A stretch of DNA of 9,246 nucleotides from an uncultured bacterium (GCA_938016625.1 CALILB010000227.1:1-9246); one strand, 5' to 3'; counted from the stretch's first letter, positions 1-8,422 are shown. Made by a program: numbers and translations. The notes: generated from the sequence alone by a model not told the origin.

Positions 1-7
1 TTCTCAC
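1..7 (-). CDS. 5' end of an unidentified gene leaving the left edge
   Basis: Read on the minus strand, AAAGGAGGAG (22 down to 13) is an almost ideal Shine-Dalgarno sequence. It is followed after five bases by GTG (7 down to 5) and the codon AGA. This is the strongest ribosome binding site in the window and lies 111 bp downstream of the dehydrogenase stop on the same strand, so a co-directional gene probably begins here. Only two codons are visible, so no product can be named. The plus-strand frame starting near position 9 overlaps the same bases but has no ribosome binding site and runs antisense into the dehydrogenase. Confidence 0.4.
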
Positions 8-56
8 GATGGCTCCTCCTTTGTCGGGGCAATTCTATCCCGATGCCACTCGACCG

Positions 57-82
57 CCACCGGCACGCGTCAGTGCCGGTGG
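57..82. repeat. Perfect 10-bp inverted repeat (hairpin) behind gdh
   Basis: CCACCGGCAC (57-66) and GTGCCGGTGG (73-82) are perfect reverse complements around a six-base loop. A short outer arm, CGAC (51-54) with GTCG (86-89), can extend the stem past a small internal loop. It lies just after the dehydrogenase stop on the minus strand and before the putative gene at the left edge. There is no T-run on either strand, so it is not a classical intrinsic terminator. It may stabilise the dehydrogenase mRNA 3' end, act as a weak or Rho-assisted terminator, or be a dispersed palindromic repeat. Confidence 0.6.
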
Positions 83-118
83 AGAGTCGGGCTCGCTACC
101 AACCGGTGGCCGATCAGC

Positions 119-1363
<1,245 letters not shown>

Positions 1364-1477
1364 CTCTCTTCTCCCTGTCAGTGCTCAGCCAATGGTATGA
1401 CAAAAACTACACGGCCAGATTGCAGGGTGCCATGGCCTATAGAATGGCCTGTATCCTGGTTACTGAGGGAGGCTATC
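1364..1477. promoter_or_regulatory. Divergent intergenic region between gdh and the channel gene
   Basis: These 114 bp must hold the promoters of both divergent genes if the channel starts at TTG 1478. I see no textbook -35/-10 pair in either direction. A TATAGAAT stretch (1438-1445) resembles a -10 element for the plus strand, but the best -35-like hexamer, TTGCAG (1420-1425), sits too close (14 bp to TAGAAT). A near-perfect 10-bp direct repeat, ATGGCCTATA (1432-1441) and ATGGCCTGTA (1444-1453), with a 12-bp period overlaps this -10-like sequence and could be a regulator binding site. Confidence 0.3.
1465..1472 (+). promoter_or_regulatory. Ribosome binding site deciding the TTG start of the channel gene
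   Basis: GAGGGAGG lies five bases before TTG 1478-1480, an ideal Shine-Dalgarno match and distance. The upstream in-frame ATG at 1397 has no such site. This is the main reason for choosing the internal TTG. Confidence 0.65.
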
Positions 1478-2164
1478 TTGAGTGACGAACCGTTAGAAGA
1501 GGCGGAGGTGCCTTGGTACCGCGGGCCGGCGTTCATGCTCTTTGTTGTGCTGATGACGGTCTATGCGGTGGGCACGTTCATCGGCAGCGATGGCTATGGA
1601 AAGCACCTGATCAATGTGCTGCTGCTGACCAGCATGTTTCTCGGTGTCAAGAAGATCACCCGCAGTCAAAGGGCTCTCAGGGTCACGCTGGCGATCTTCC
1701 TGATCGGATTTGCCGGAGAGCAGATCGGGACCTGGGCTCTGGGCAGGGAAGTGATTGTCTGGGACTACTGGACCAACTTGCTCTTTTTCGGCGCCGTCTT
1801 GGCGGCACTGATTTCCGCGGTAGTCAAGGCCGAGAAGGTCGATGCCGACACGGTCTTTGCCGCCGCCGATGTCTTCATGCTGATGGGGATCGTCTGGGCC
1901 TACGCCTTTATGCTCGTCTACAACGCCGATCCCACGGCTTTCAGTCTACAGCCGCAGGACATGACCCAGGCCGGCTCGGCGCTGCTCCACTTCAGCTTTA
2001 CCACGCTGACCACCGTCGGCTACGGCTCCATCTCGCCGATGTCGGATACGGCCAGGATGCTTTCGGATATCGAGGCGGTCATCGCCCAGCTCTTTCTGGC
2101 GGTGGTGGTCGCCAGGCTGGTCTCGCTCCAGATCGAGCACTCGCGCAAGGACGGTGGGAATTAG
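1478..2164 (+). CDS. Two-pore-helix-type potassium channel domain protein (Ion_trans_2-like), six membrane helices
   Basis: This is a 228-residue inner-membrane protein when started at TTG 1478 (255 residues from ATG 1397). Hydrophobic segments fall near residues 17-35, 43-58, 67-85, 97-117, 126-148 and 197-218. Between the last two is a re-entrant pore loop ending in TTLTTVGYGSISP, carrying the canonical K+ selectivity filter TVGYG (179-183). The fourth helix lacks the spaced arginines of a voltage sensor, and no cytoplasmic RCK or cyclic-nucleotide domain follows; the protein ends about ten residues after the last helix. The family conducts K+ across the inner membrane, usually as a tetramer. 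What gates this one cannot be read from the sequence. It is divergent from the dehydrogenase and lies 62 bp before the efflux operon, with no clear terminator between. Confidence 0.82.
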   Translation: MSDEPLEEAEVPWYRGPAFMLFVVLMTVYAVGTFIGSDGYGKHLINVLLLTSMFLGVKKITRSQRALRVTLAIFLIGFAGEQIGTWALGREVIVWDYWTNLLFFGAVLAALISAVVKAEKVDADTVFAAADVFMLMGIVWAYAFMLVYNADPTAFSLQPQDMTQAGSALLHFSFTTLTTVGYGSISPMSDTARMLSDIEAVIAQLFLAVVVARLVSLQIEHSRKDGGN

Positions 2165-2226
2165 GCGGCAACAGGGGGTGCTAAGATCTGCTCGCTGGAG
2201 GGGGGCAAAGACCCGACAAATCGATC

Positions 2227-3759
2227 ATGAAGCGTGCAACTCGCCTCGAGATTGTTGAAGTTCTTCCAGTTCTGCGTGGGCTCGGGCTGCTGCTGTTGTC
2301 CTGCCTGACCCTGGTGGCGTGCACAGTCGGCCCCGACTACGAGACACCCGAGCTCGAGCAGGAAGTCCCCGACGCCTGGAAGTCGGCGGCTGCCGAGGAG
2401 GTGGAAGGGGATGGGTCACCGCTGGCCACCTGGTGGACCACCCTCAACGACCCCAAGCTCGTCGAGCTCATCGGCGAGGCCCGCCAGTCGAACCTGTCGG
2501 TGCAGATAGCGGCGGCTCGGGTCGAGGCGGCCCGGGCACGGCTGGGGGTCGCCACCGGTCGCTACTACCCCGATGTGATCGTGGATGCTTCCTACAGCCG
2601 TAACCGGCCGAGCGAGAACAGCGCCCAGTTTGTGCCGCCCGAGGGCTTCGAGGACTTCAGTCTGTACAACATCGGCGTGGGCTTCGATTGGGAGATTGAT
2701 GTCTTTGGCCGGTTGCGTCGGGGTGCGGAGTCGGCACGGGCCGGTCTCGAGGCCTCGATCGAGGACTATCGCGATGTGATGGTCATCCTGATGGCGGATG
2801 TGGCTGCCAACTATGTGGACGTGCGGACCTTCCAGGACCGGATCAAGTATCTCCAGGCGAACGTCGAGGCTCAATCGGAGAGCCTGCAGCTCACCCAGGA
2901 CCGCTTCGATGCGGGATTGAGCCCCCTGACCGACGTCACCCAGGCGGAATACAACCTTGCAAACTCCCAGGCCGGGGTCCCCACTCTGGAAGCCGGCCTC
3001 GCGGCCGCCGTCAACCGCCTAGCGGTGCTGCTGGGCAAACCACCGGGCGCCGTCGATGACCTGCTCGCGACCGACCCCGGGATACCCGATCCCGACGACA
3101 CCGTGGCCCTGGGGATTCCCGCCGAGCTGCTGCGCCGCCGGCCGGACATTCGTGCCGCTGAGAGACGACTCGCTTCCCAGACCGCTCGCATCGGTGTGGC
3201 CAAGGCCGATCTCTATCCGACCTTCTCGTTGGCGGGGATTCTGACTCTCGAATCCTTCACCAGCAGCAATCTGTTCGAAAGCGAGAGCACCGGCTGGTCG
3301 TTGGTACCGGGTGTGCGCTGGAACATCTTCAGCGGCGGCAGGATCCGCAGCCAAGTCCAGGTGCAGGAGGCCCTTACCCAGGCCCTGTTGTTCAGCTACG
3401 AGCAATCGGTTCTGTTTGCCCTCGACGAGGTCGAGAGCACGATGGTCGCCTACGAGCGCCAGAAGGTGCGTCGCGAGCGACTGCTGGAGGCGGTGGACGC
3501 CAGCGAGCGGACCGTGGACCTGATCCGCACCCAATACCTTTCCGGTCTGACCGATTTTTTGAATCTCCTCGATGCGCAGCGGACACTCGCCACCCAGCAG
3601 GATGCTTACGCCGAGTCCGAGGGTCTGGTGGTTCAGAACCTGATCGCGCTGAACCGGGCCCTCGGTGGTGGTTGGGAGCTGCCCGCGCCGGAGACTACGC
3701 CCAAAGAGAACGCCGAGGAGATCACCTCCACTATCGATGACGCAGGGAGTGAGCCATGA
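2227..3759 (+). CDS. Outer-membrane efflux lipoprotein, OprM/NodT type (TolC superfamily)
   Basis: This 510-residue protein is the outer-membrane exit duct of the tripartite pump encoded with the next two genes. It begins with a lipoprotein signal: basic start, hydrophobic stretch, and lipobox LVAC with the lipidated Cys at 32, then TVGPDYETP, typical of OprM/NodT proteins. Two OEP repeats follow. The first starts around WWTTLNDPKLVELI (69-82) with the long helix rich in Ala/Arg/Val. The second contains the characteristic LLRRRPDIRAAERRLASQ motif and ends with GLTDFLNLLDAQRTL. Length is close to the family norm. A polar, probably disordered tail follows WELP. The nearest purine-rich sequence, GGAGGGGGG (2197-2205), is 21 bases before the ATG, too far for a normal ribosome binding site, yet no better in-frame start exists. 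The stop overlaps the adaptor start by 4 bp. Confidence 0.93.
   Translation: MKRATRLEIVEVLPVLRGLGLLLLSCLTLVACTVGPDYETPELEQEVPDAWKSAAAEEVEGDGSPLATWWTTLNDPKLVELIGEARQSNLSVQIAAARVEAARARLGVATGRYYPDVIVDASYSRNRPSENSAQFVPPEGFEDFSLYNIGVGFDWEIDVFGRLRRGAESARAGLEASIEDYRDVMVILMADVAANYVDVRTFQDRIKYLQANVEAQSESLQLTQDRFDAGLSPLTDVTQAEYNLANSQAGVPTLEAGLAAAVNRLAVLLGKPPGAVDDLLATDPGIPDPDDTVALGIPAELLRRRPDIRAAERRLASQTARIGVAKADLYPTFSLAGILTLESFTSSNLFESESTGWSLVPGVRWNIFSGGRIRSQVQVQEALTQALLFSYEQSVLFALDEVESTMVAYERQKVRRERLLEAVDASERTVDLIRTQYLSGLTDFLNLLDAQRTLATQQDAYAESEGLVVQNLIALNRALGGGWELPAPETTPKENAEEITSTIDDAGSEP
3744..3759 (+). promoter_or_regulatory. Ribosome binding site and ATGA coupling junction of the adaptor gene
   Basis: AGGGAG (3744-3749) lies six bases before ATG 3756, inside the end of the outer-membrane factor gene. 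The start and stop codons share ATGA (3756-3759), which favours translational coupling of the two products. Confidence 0.75.
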
Positions 3760-5042
3760 GATCCAGTTTTAGAATCGGCAGCTCGCGGAGCTGTCTGACC
3801 TTTGGCGTGCTGGCTGTCTTGGCCGCTGGCTGCGGTGGAGGAGCCGAGACCGGTCCGCCGCCGCCCCCCGACGTCGGGGTGGCCAAGCCGATCCAGCGTG
3901 ACGTCACCGTCTTCTCCGAGCATCTGGGGTCGACCCAGGCCTACGAGGCAGTCGAGGTGCAAGCCCGGGTGACAGGTGAGCTCGAACAGATCACCTTCGA
4001 GCCCAGCACGATGGTCGAGGAGGGTCAACAGCTGTTTGTCATCGAGCCGCGGCAGTACAAGGCCGAACGGGACGCGGCCGACGCGGCGCTCAAGTCCGCC
4101 GAGGCCGAGCTGGCGAGAGCCGAGTCCGATTTGAAGCGCGTAGAGCAAGCCGTCAAGACCAATGCCGTCAGCGAGTCGGATGTCGATCTGGCCCGAGCCC
4201 AGCGGGACATGGCGCGGGCTGCGGTGCTCTCGGCCGAAGCGGCGCTCGATCGAGCCGATCTGCAGCTCTCCTATACCCAGGTGCGCTCACCCATCACCGG
4301 CCAAGTGGGTCGCAATCGGGTCGACCGGGGGAACATCGTCAGCGGCAGTGAAAGGACTGTGCTGACCACGGTCAACCGCATGCAGCCGATGTTCGTCTAT
4401 TTCGAAGCTCCCGAGGAGATAGTTCTGCGGGCGCTCGAGAATATCTATATGACGACGTTCAAGGATCTGGAATCGTCGCCCTCGCAGAGCACCCGCGAGA
4501 GGTTTGAGAGCGGCGAGGCCACCGAGGCCCAGGTAGCCACCCTGATCGATGAGGATTTCCCCTTTACCGGTCCCATCGACTACGTCTCCAACACGGTCGA
4601 TGCCGCGACCGGCACCATCCAGATCCGCGCCGTCCTGCCCAATGAGAATATGCGGCTCTTCCCCGGTCTGTTCGTACGGGTGCGGATCCCCATCGAGGTG
4701 CTGGAAGATGCCGTGTTGATCCGCGAGGAAGCCCTGGGTACCGATCTGGGAGGTCGATACGTCTATGTCGTGGGTGAGGGCAATGTCGTCGAGCGGCGCT
4801 ACGTCGAGCTGGGTGTGGTCGAGCCCGACGGCATGGTGCCGATCCTCGAGGGCCTGGACGGAACCGAGACCTACATTGTCGAGGGCCTGTTGCGAGCGCG
4901 GCCCGGAATGCCCGTGACCCCGGAGATGGTAGCCGACACCAACGAGGCGAAGACGCCTGCTGCAGCTGCTCCACAACCGGCTGAGTCCGAGCGCGAATCT
5001 GAAGGCGAATCCGCGGCCGAGCCTGCAAACGAGGACGGTTGA
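3756..5042 (+). CDS. RND efflux periplasmic adaptor (membrane fusion protein), AcrA/MexA type
   Basis: This 428-residue adaptor links the inner-membrane pump to the outer-membrane duct. The N-terminus is a lipoprotein signal with VLAAGC and the probable lipidated Cys at 26, then a Gly/Pro-rich linker (PPPPPDVGVAKP). The split lipoyl-like domain is visible at VEVQARVTGELEQI (66-79) and again at TQVRSPITGQVGRN (174-187). Between them (about 103-171) is the Ala/Glu/Arg-rich alpha-helical hairpin that contacts the outer-membrane factor. The beta-barrel domain follows, with VDAATGTIQIRAVLPN (281-296) and the hallmark LFPGLFVRVR (301-310), then a membrane-proximal domain. An Ala/Glu/Pro/Ser-rich tail of about 30 residues (from about 398) is extra to the core fold. 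The gene sits between its two partners. Confidence 0.94.
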   Translation: MRSSFRIGSSRSCLTFGVLAVLAAGCGGGAETGPPPPPDVGVAKPIQRDVTVFSEHLGSTQAYEAVEVQARVTGELEQITFEPSTMVEEGQQLFVIEPRQYKAERDAADAALKSAEAELARAESDLKRVEQAVKTNAVSESDVDLARAQRDMARAAVLSAEAALDRADLQLSYTQVRSPITGQVGRNRVDRGNIVSGSERTVLTTVNRMQPMFVYFEAPEEIVLRALENIYMTTFKDLESSPSQSTRERFESGEATEAQVATLIDEDFPFTGPIDYVSNTVDAATGTIQIRAVLPNENMRLFPGLFVRVRIPIEVLEDAVLIREEALGTDLGGRYVYVVGEGNVVERRYVELGVVEPDGMVPILEGLDGTETYIVEGLLRARPGMPVTPEMVADTNEAKTPAAAAPQPAESERESEGESAAEPANEDG

Positions 5043-5045
5043 TCG

Positions 5046-8000
5046 ATGGGTGGATTCAGTAAGTTTTTCATCTATCGGCCCATATTCGCGATGGTGATCG
5101 CCATCGTCATCGTGATTATTGGTCTTCTCTCCATACCCATTCTGCCGATCGAGAGTGTTCCGAACATCACCCCGCCGACGGTCAAGGTCTCCACCAGCTA
5201 CCCGGGTGCCAGTGCCGAGGTTCTTGTCGAAACGGTGGCGCAACCCATCGAGCAGGAGGTCAACGGCGTCGAGAACATGCTCTATATGTCCTCGAAGAGC
5301 CCCGCTACCGGCAGTATGGATTTGACCGTTACCTTTGCGGTGGGCACCGACCCCGACATGGCTCAGGTGCTGACCCAGAACCGTGTGTCCATCGCCGATC
5401 CCAAGCTGCCGGCGGAGGTGAAACAGCAGGGCGTGACCACCAAGAAGCAATCCACCGCCCTGGTCATGGTCGCGGCACTCTACTCTCCGGACGGCAAGCG
5501 CGATGAGCTCTATCTGAGCAACTATGCCACCACCCAGGTCAAGGATGTGCTGGCGCGCGTGGGTGGCGTCGGCGAAGTAAAAATGTTTGGGGCCAAGGAC
5601 TACGGTATGCGGATCTGGCTGGACCCGGAGCTGCTGAAGGCCCGAAATCTCACCACCAAAGAAGTGCTGAGCGCCCTCCAGGAGCAGAACGTCCAGGTGG
5701 CGGCGGGAAAGATCGGCGAAGAGCCCAATTCGGCGAATCTCAACTTCGAGTACACCCTGACGACCCTCGGCAGGCTCGCCGAAGTCAGCCAATTCGAGCG
5801 CATCATCGTCAAGCGGGGTGAGCAGGGGCAGCTGGTGCGGATCGCCGACGTGGCCCGGGTCGAACTGGGGGCTCAATCGTACGCCTGGTACTCCGAGCTC
5901 GACGGGGCTCCGGCCATCTCGATGGGGATTTATCAGCTACCGGGCTCCAATGCGCTAGCTGTAGCGCAGGGCGTGACCGCTGCCCTCGAAGAGCTGTCGA
6001 CGCGGTTCCCCGAGAGTCTGGAGTTCAAGATCCCTTTCGACGCCACGCTCTACATTCAGGCCTCGATCAAAGAGGTGGTCACCTCGCTGGTGATTGCGGT
6101 CATCCTGGTGATCTTTTCGGTCTACATCTTTTTGCAGGACTTTCGTACCACCCTTGTGCCTGCGGTAACCATCCCGGTGGCGCTGATCGGCACCTTCGGA
6201 GTGATGCTGGTGACGGGGCAGTCGATCAACAACTTGACTCTGTTTGGTCTGGTGTTGGCGATCGGGATCGTGGTCGACGACGCCATCGTGGTGGTGGAAA
6301 ACACCATGCGGCTGATCAACAGCGAGGGTCTGGATCCCAAGGAAGCCGTGGCCAAGGCCATGGATGAAGTGGGTGGCGCCATTGTCGCCACCACCCTGGT
6401 CTTACTGGCGGTCTTTGCCCCGACCCTGGTGATGCCCGGGCTGACGGGTCGCATGTACCGGCCTTTTGCCATCACCATCTCGGTGGCCACGATCTTCTCC
6501 TCCATCAACGCGTTGACGCTGAGCCCGGCGCTGTGTGGCATGTTGCTGCGGCCGAGCGGGGACAAGAAGACGGGCTGGTTCTTTACCCAGTTCAACAAGT
6601 ACTTCGAACGCACCTCCGGCTCCTACGGCCGGGCGGTGGCCGTGCTCGTGCGACGCACGCTCATCGTGATGATCGTCTTTGCCGGCCTGGTGGCAGCGAT
6701 GGTTCTCGGGTTCGGCAAGATGCCAGGTGGATTCGTCCCCTCCGAGGACGAAGGCTACTTTTTTGTCAACGTCCAGCTGCCCAATGCGGCATCGCTCAGA
6801 AGGACCCGGGAAGTGATGGACAGGGCCGTGGTGGAGGTCGAGCAGCTTCCAGGGGTCCAGAACATCATCACCATCGGGGGTTACTCGCTGCTCGATTCCG
6901 TGCAGGGACCGAATTACGGTGCAGCGATCATTTCCCTGGTTCCCTGGAGCGAGCGAGAGAATACCGTCTTCGAGCTCATCCGGATGGTTTCGCAGGGTCT
7001 GTCGAAGATTCGCAAGGGTACCGTCTTCGCCTTTGGACCGCCCCCGATCCAGGGTCTAGGCTCCGGCAGCGGTTTTCAAATGGAGCTGCAGGATCTGGGT
7101 GGTTTGGGGCTCCGCCAGCTCGAGACCTTTTCCAACGACATCGTGGCTGCCGGTTTCGAGGGCGGCAAGATCACCCGTTTGAACCAGAATTTCCAGTCCA
7201 ACGTGCCCATGATCTACATCGACGTGGATCGGGAGAAGACCAAGCGCCTGCAGATCCCGTTACAGACAGTCTTCGATACCCTGCAGGCCAACCTGGGCTC
7301 GGCCTACGTCAACGATTTCAATCTCTTCGGACGAACCTGGCGCGTCATGGTACAGGCCGACGAAGAGTTCCGGTCTCGCGTCAGCGATATCAAGCGTCTC
7401 GAGGTGCGCACGGACGAGGGCAGAATGGTGCCGCTTTCCACCCTCGTGAGCGTGCATGAAACGGTCGGCCCCTCGGTGGTCAACCGCTTCAACATGTTTC
7501 CCTCGGCGACGATCACCGGGGCACCAGCCCCTGGCTATAGTGAGGGCGAGGCCGTCAACGAGATCGAGCGCATCGCCAACGAGCTCCTCCCCAGCCAGAT
7601 GGGCTTCTCCTGGTCGGGGGTCACCCAGCAGCAGAAGGAGGCCGGCAACGTGGCGCCGCTGATCTTCTCGCTGGCGCTCATCATGGTCTTTCTCTTCCTG
7701 GCGGCACAGTACGAGAGCTGGGCGACGCCGCTGACGGTATTGCTGTCGGTGCCCCTGGCCATTCTCGGCGCCATCATCTTCACCCTACTGCGAGGGTTCG
7801 ACAACAACATCTACACGCAGATCGGTTTGGTGCTCTTGATCGGCATGTCGGCCAAGAACGCCATCCTCATCGTCGAGTTCGCCAAACAACAACGGGACGA
7901 GGCGGGCAAGTCGGTCATCGAGGCCGCCCGCGAGGCCGCCCGGCTCCGCTTCCGCCCCATCCTCATGACCGCCCTGTCGTTTCTCCTGGGCGTCATCCCA

Positions 8001-8210
8001 CTGGTGATCGCCTCGGGCGCCGGTGCCAACAGCCGGGTCAGCCTGGGCACGGCGGTCTTTGGCGGCATGCTAGCGGCCACCGTCTTTGGCGTCTTCATGA
8101 TTCCGCTGCTCTATGTGGTCGTCCAACAGGTGGCCGAGAAGCTCGGCGGCGGCAAACCGACGCCCGCACCTGCGATCCCGGAACCGGAACCGCCCCCGAC
8201 AGGACCCTGA
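5046..8210 (+). CDS. RND multidrug efflux permease, HAE1 family (AcrB/MexF-like)
   Basis: This 1054-residue inner-membrane proton/substrate antiporter is the engine of the tripartite pump; family members act as trimers and export drugs, detergents and other amphiphiles. It has the expected 12-helix plan: one helix at about 12-32, a periplasmic loop to about 340, five helices at 340-495, one at about 538-556, a second periplasmic loop to about 865, and five final helices. Proton-relay residues are present: GLVLAIGIVVDDAIVVVEN (401-419) with Asp411/Asp412, Lys937 in GMSAKNAILIVEF, Arg968 and Thr975 in RFRPILMT, matching AcrB D407/D408/K940/R971/T978. A pore-domain segment PPPIQGLGSGSGF (665-677) resembles MexF-like pumps. 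The C-terminal tail is Pro-rich (about 1037-1054). ATG 5046 lies 3 bp after the adaptor stop, with GAGGACGG (5031-5038) as a moderate ribosome binding site. Substrates cannot be inferred; no regulator gene is adjacent. Confidence 0.96.
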   Translation: MGGFSKFFIYRPIFAMVIAIVIVIIGLLSIPILPIESVPNITPPTVKVSTSYPGASAEVLVETVAQPIEQEVNGVENMLYMSSKSPATGSMDLTVTFAVGTDPDMAQVLTQNRVSIADPKLPAEVKQQGVTTKKQSTALVMVAALYSPDGKRDELYLSNYATTQVKDVLARVGGVGEVKMFGAKDYGMRIWLDPELLKARNLTTKEVLSALQEQNVQVAAGKIGEEPNSANLNFEYTLTTLGRLAEVSQFERIIVKRGEQGQLVRIADVARVELGAQSYAWYSELDGAPAISMGIYQLPGSNALAVAQGVTAALEELSTRFPESLEFKIPFDATLYIQASIKEVVTSLVIAVILVIFSVYIFLQDFRTTLVPAVTIPVALIGTFGVMLVTGQSINNLTLFGLVLAIGIVVDDAIVVVENTMRLINSEGLDPKEAVAKAMDEVGGAIVATTLVLLAVFAPTLVMPGLTGRMYRPFAITISVATIFSSINALTLSPALCGMLLRPSGDKKTGWFFTQFNKYFERTSGSYGRAVAVLVRRTLIVMIVFAGLVAAMVLGFGKMPGGFVPSEDEGYFFVNVQLPNAASLRRTREVMDRAVVEVEQLPGVQNIITIGGYSLLDSVQGPNYGAAIISLVPWSERENTVFELIRMVSQGLSKIRKGTVFAFGPPPIQGLGSGSGFQMELQDLGGLGLRQLETFSNDIVAAGFEGGKITRLNQNFQSNVPMIYIDVDREKTKRLQIPLQTVFDTLQANLGSAYVNDFNLFGRTWRVMVQADEEFRSRVSDIKRLEVRTDEGRMVPLSTLVSVHETVGPSVVNRFNMFPSATITGAPAPGYSEGEAVNEIERIANELLPSQMGFSWSGVTQQQKEAGNVAPLIFSLALIMVFLFLAAQYESWATPLTVLLSVPLAILGAIIFTLLRGFDNNIYTQIGLVLLIGMSAKNAILIVEFAKQQRDEAGKSVIEAAREAARLRFRPILMTALSFLLGVIPLVIASGAGANSRVSLGTAVFGGMLAATVFGVFMIPLLYVVVQQVAEKLGGGKPTPAPAIPEPEPPPTGP

Positions 8211-8218
8211 GCGCCGAG

Positions 8219-8422
8219 TTGAAACGACCAGAAGCTGTCTCGATGGGTATCGCGATCCTTTCCCTTTTCATTGCTCTTGGCTCCACCTTCTACACCTACC
8301 GCCTGCGAGCGGATCGACAGCGCTACCCCGGCAGGAGCGAGGAGTCGTCAATCGTGTGGCACCGGCAAGCTGAGAGCTGTCGCCAGGGCCCGGTCGACTT
8401 GACGCATGATCGTCGATGGTAA
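8219..8422 (+). CDS. Small single-helix membrane ORF, hypothetical or truncated
   Basis: A 67-codon frame begins with TTG 8 bp after the pump stop (59 residues if ATG 8243 is used). The start of the frame encodes a polar lead, one strongly hydrophobic stretch (AILSLFIALGSTFYTY, about residues 12-27) and a positively charged RLRADRQR, a convincing inner-membrane anchor orientation. After that the sequence is low in character. The last 75 bp run antisense over the 3' end of the toxin gene, which suggests the original C-terminal part was lost or that the frame ends by chance. Ribosome binding sites for either start are weak. I do not recognise a family. Options are an accessory peptide of the pump, the 5' remnant of a membrane gene cut by arrival of the toxin-antitoxin module, or a fortuitous frame. 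Confidence 0.35.
   Translation: MKRPEAVSMGIAILSLFIALGSTFYTYRLRADRQRYPGRSEESSIVWHRQAESCRQGPVDLTHDRRW

Noticed and set aside
28..50. Possible sigma54 or -10 promoter upstream of the edge gene (minus strand TGGCATCGGGATAGAATTGC)
   Set aside because: The GG to GC distance is about 17 bp rather than the required 12, and no -35 lies 17 bp before TAGAAT.
1513..2184. 223-codon plus-strand frame within the channel gene
   Set aside because: It is an alternate-frame shadow; the channel frame carries helices and a K+ filter, this one only Arg/Gly/His-rich sequence.
2165..2226. Extended -10-like TGCTAAGAT before the efflux operon
   Set aside because: Only four of six bases match, and there is no -35-like hexamer at the right distance; the promoter could lie here but cannot be supported.
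4287..5876. Long open frame (529 codons) on the minus strand across the adaptor/pump junction
   Set aside because: It lies antisense to two unmistakable genes and crosses their boundary. Its His/Leu/Gly/Asp-heavy product is typical of the mirror of GC-rich coding DNA, with no domain motifs.
6533..7459. Plus-strand 308-codon frame inside the pump gene
   Set aside because: It is a frame-shifted shadow of the pump, rich in Arg/Gly/Ala, with no recognisable fold. The pump frame runs through intact with all key residues.
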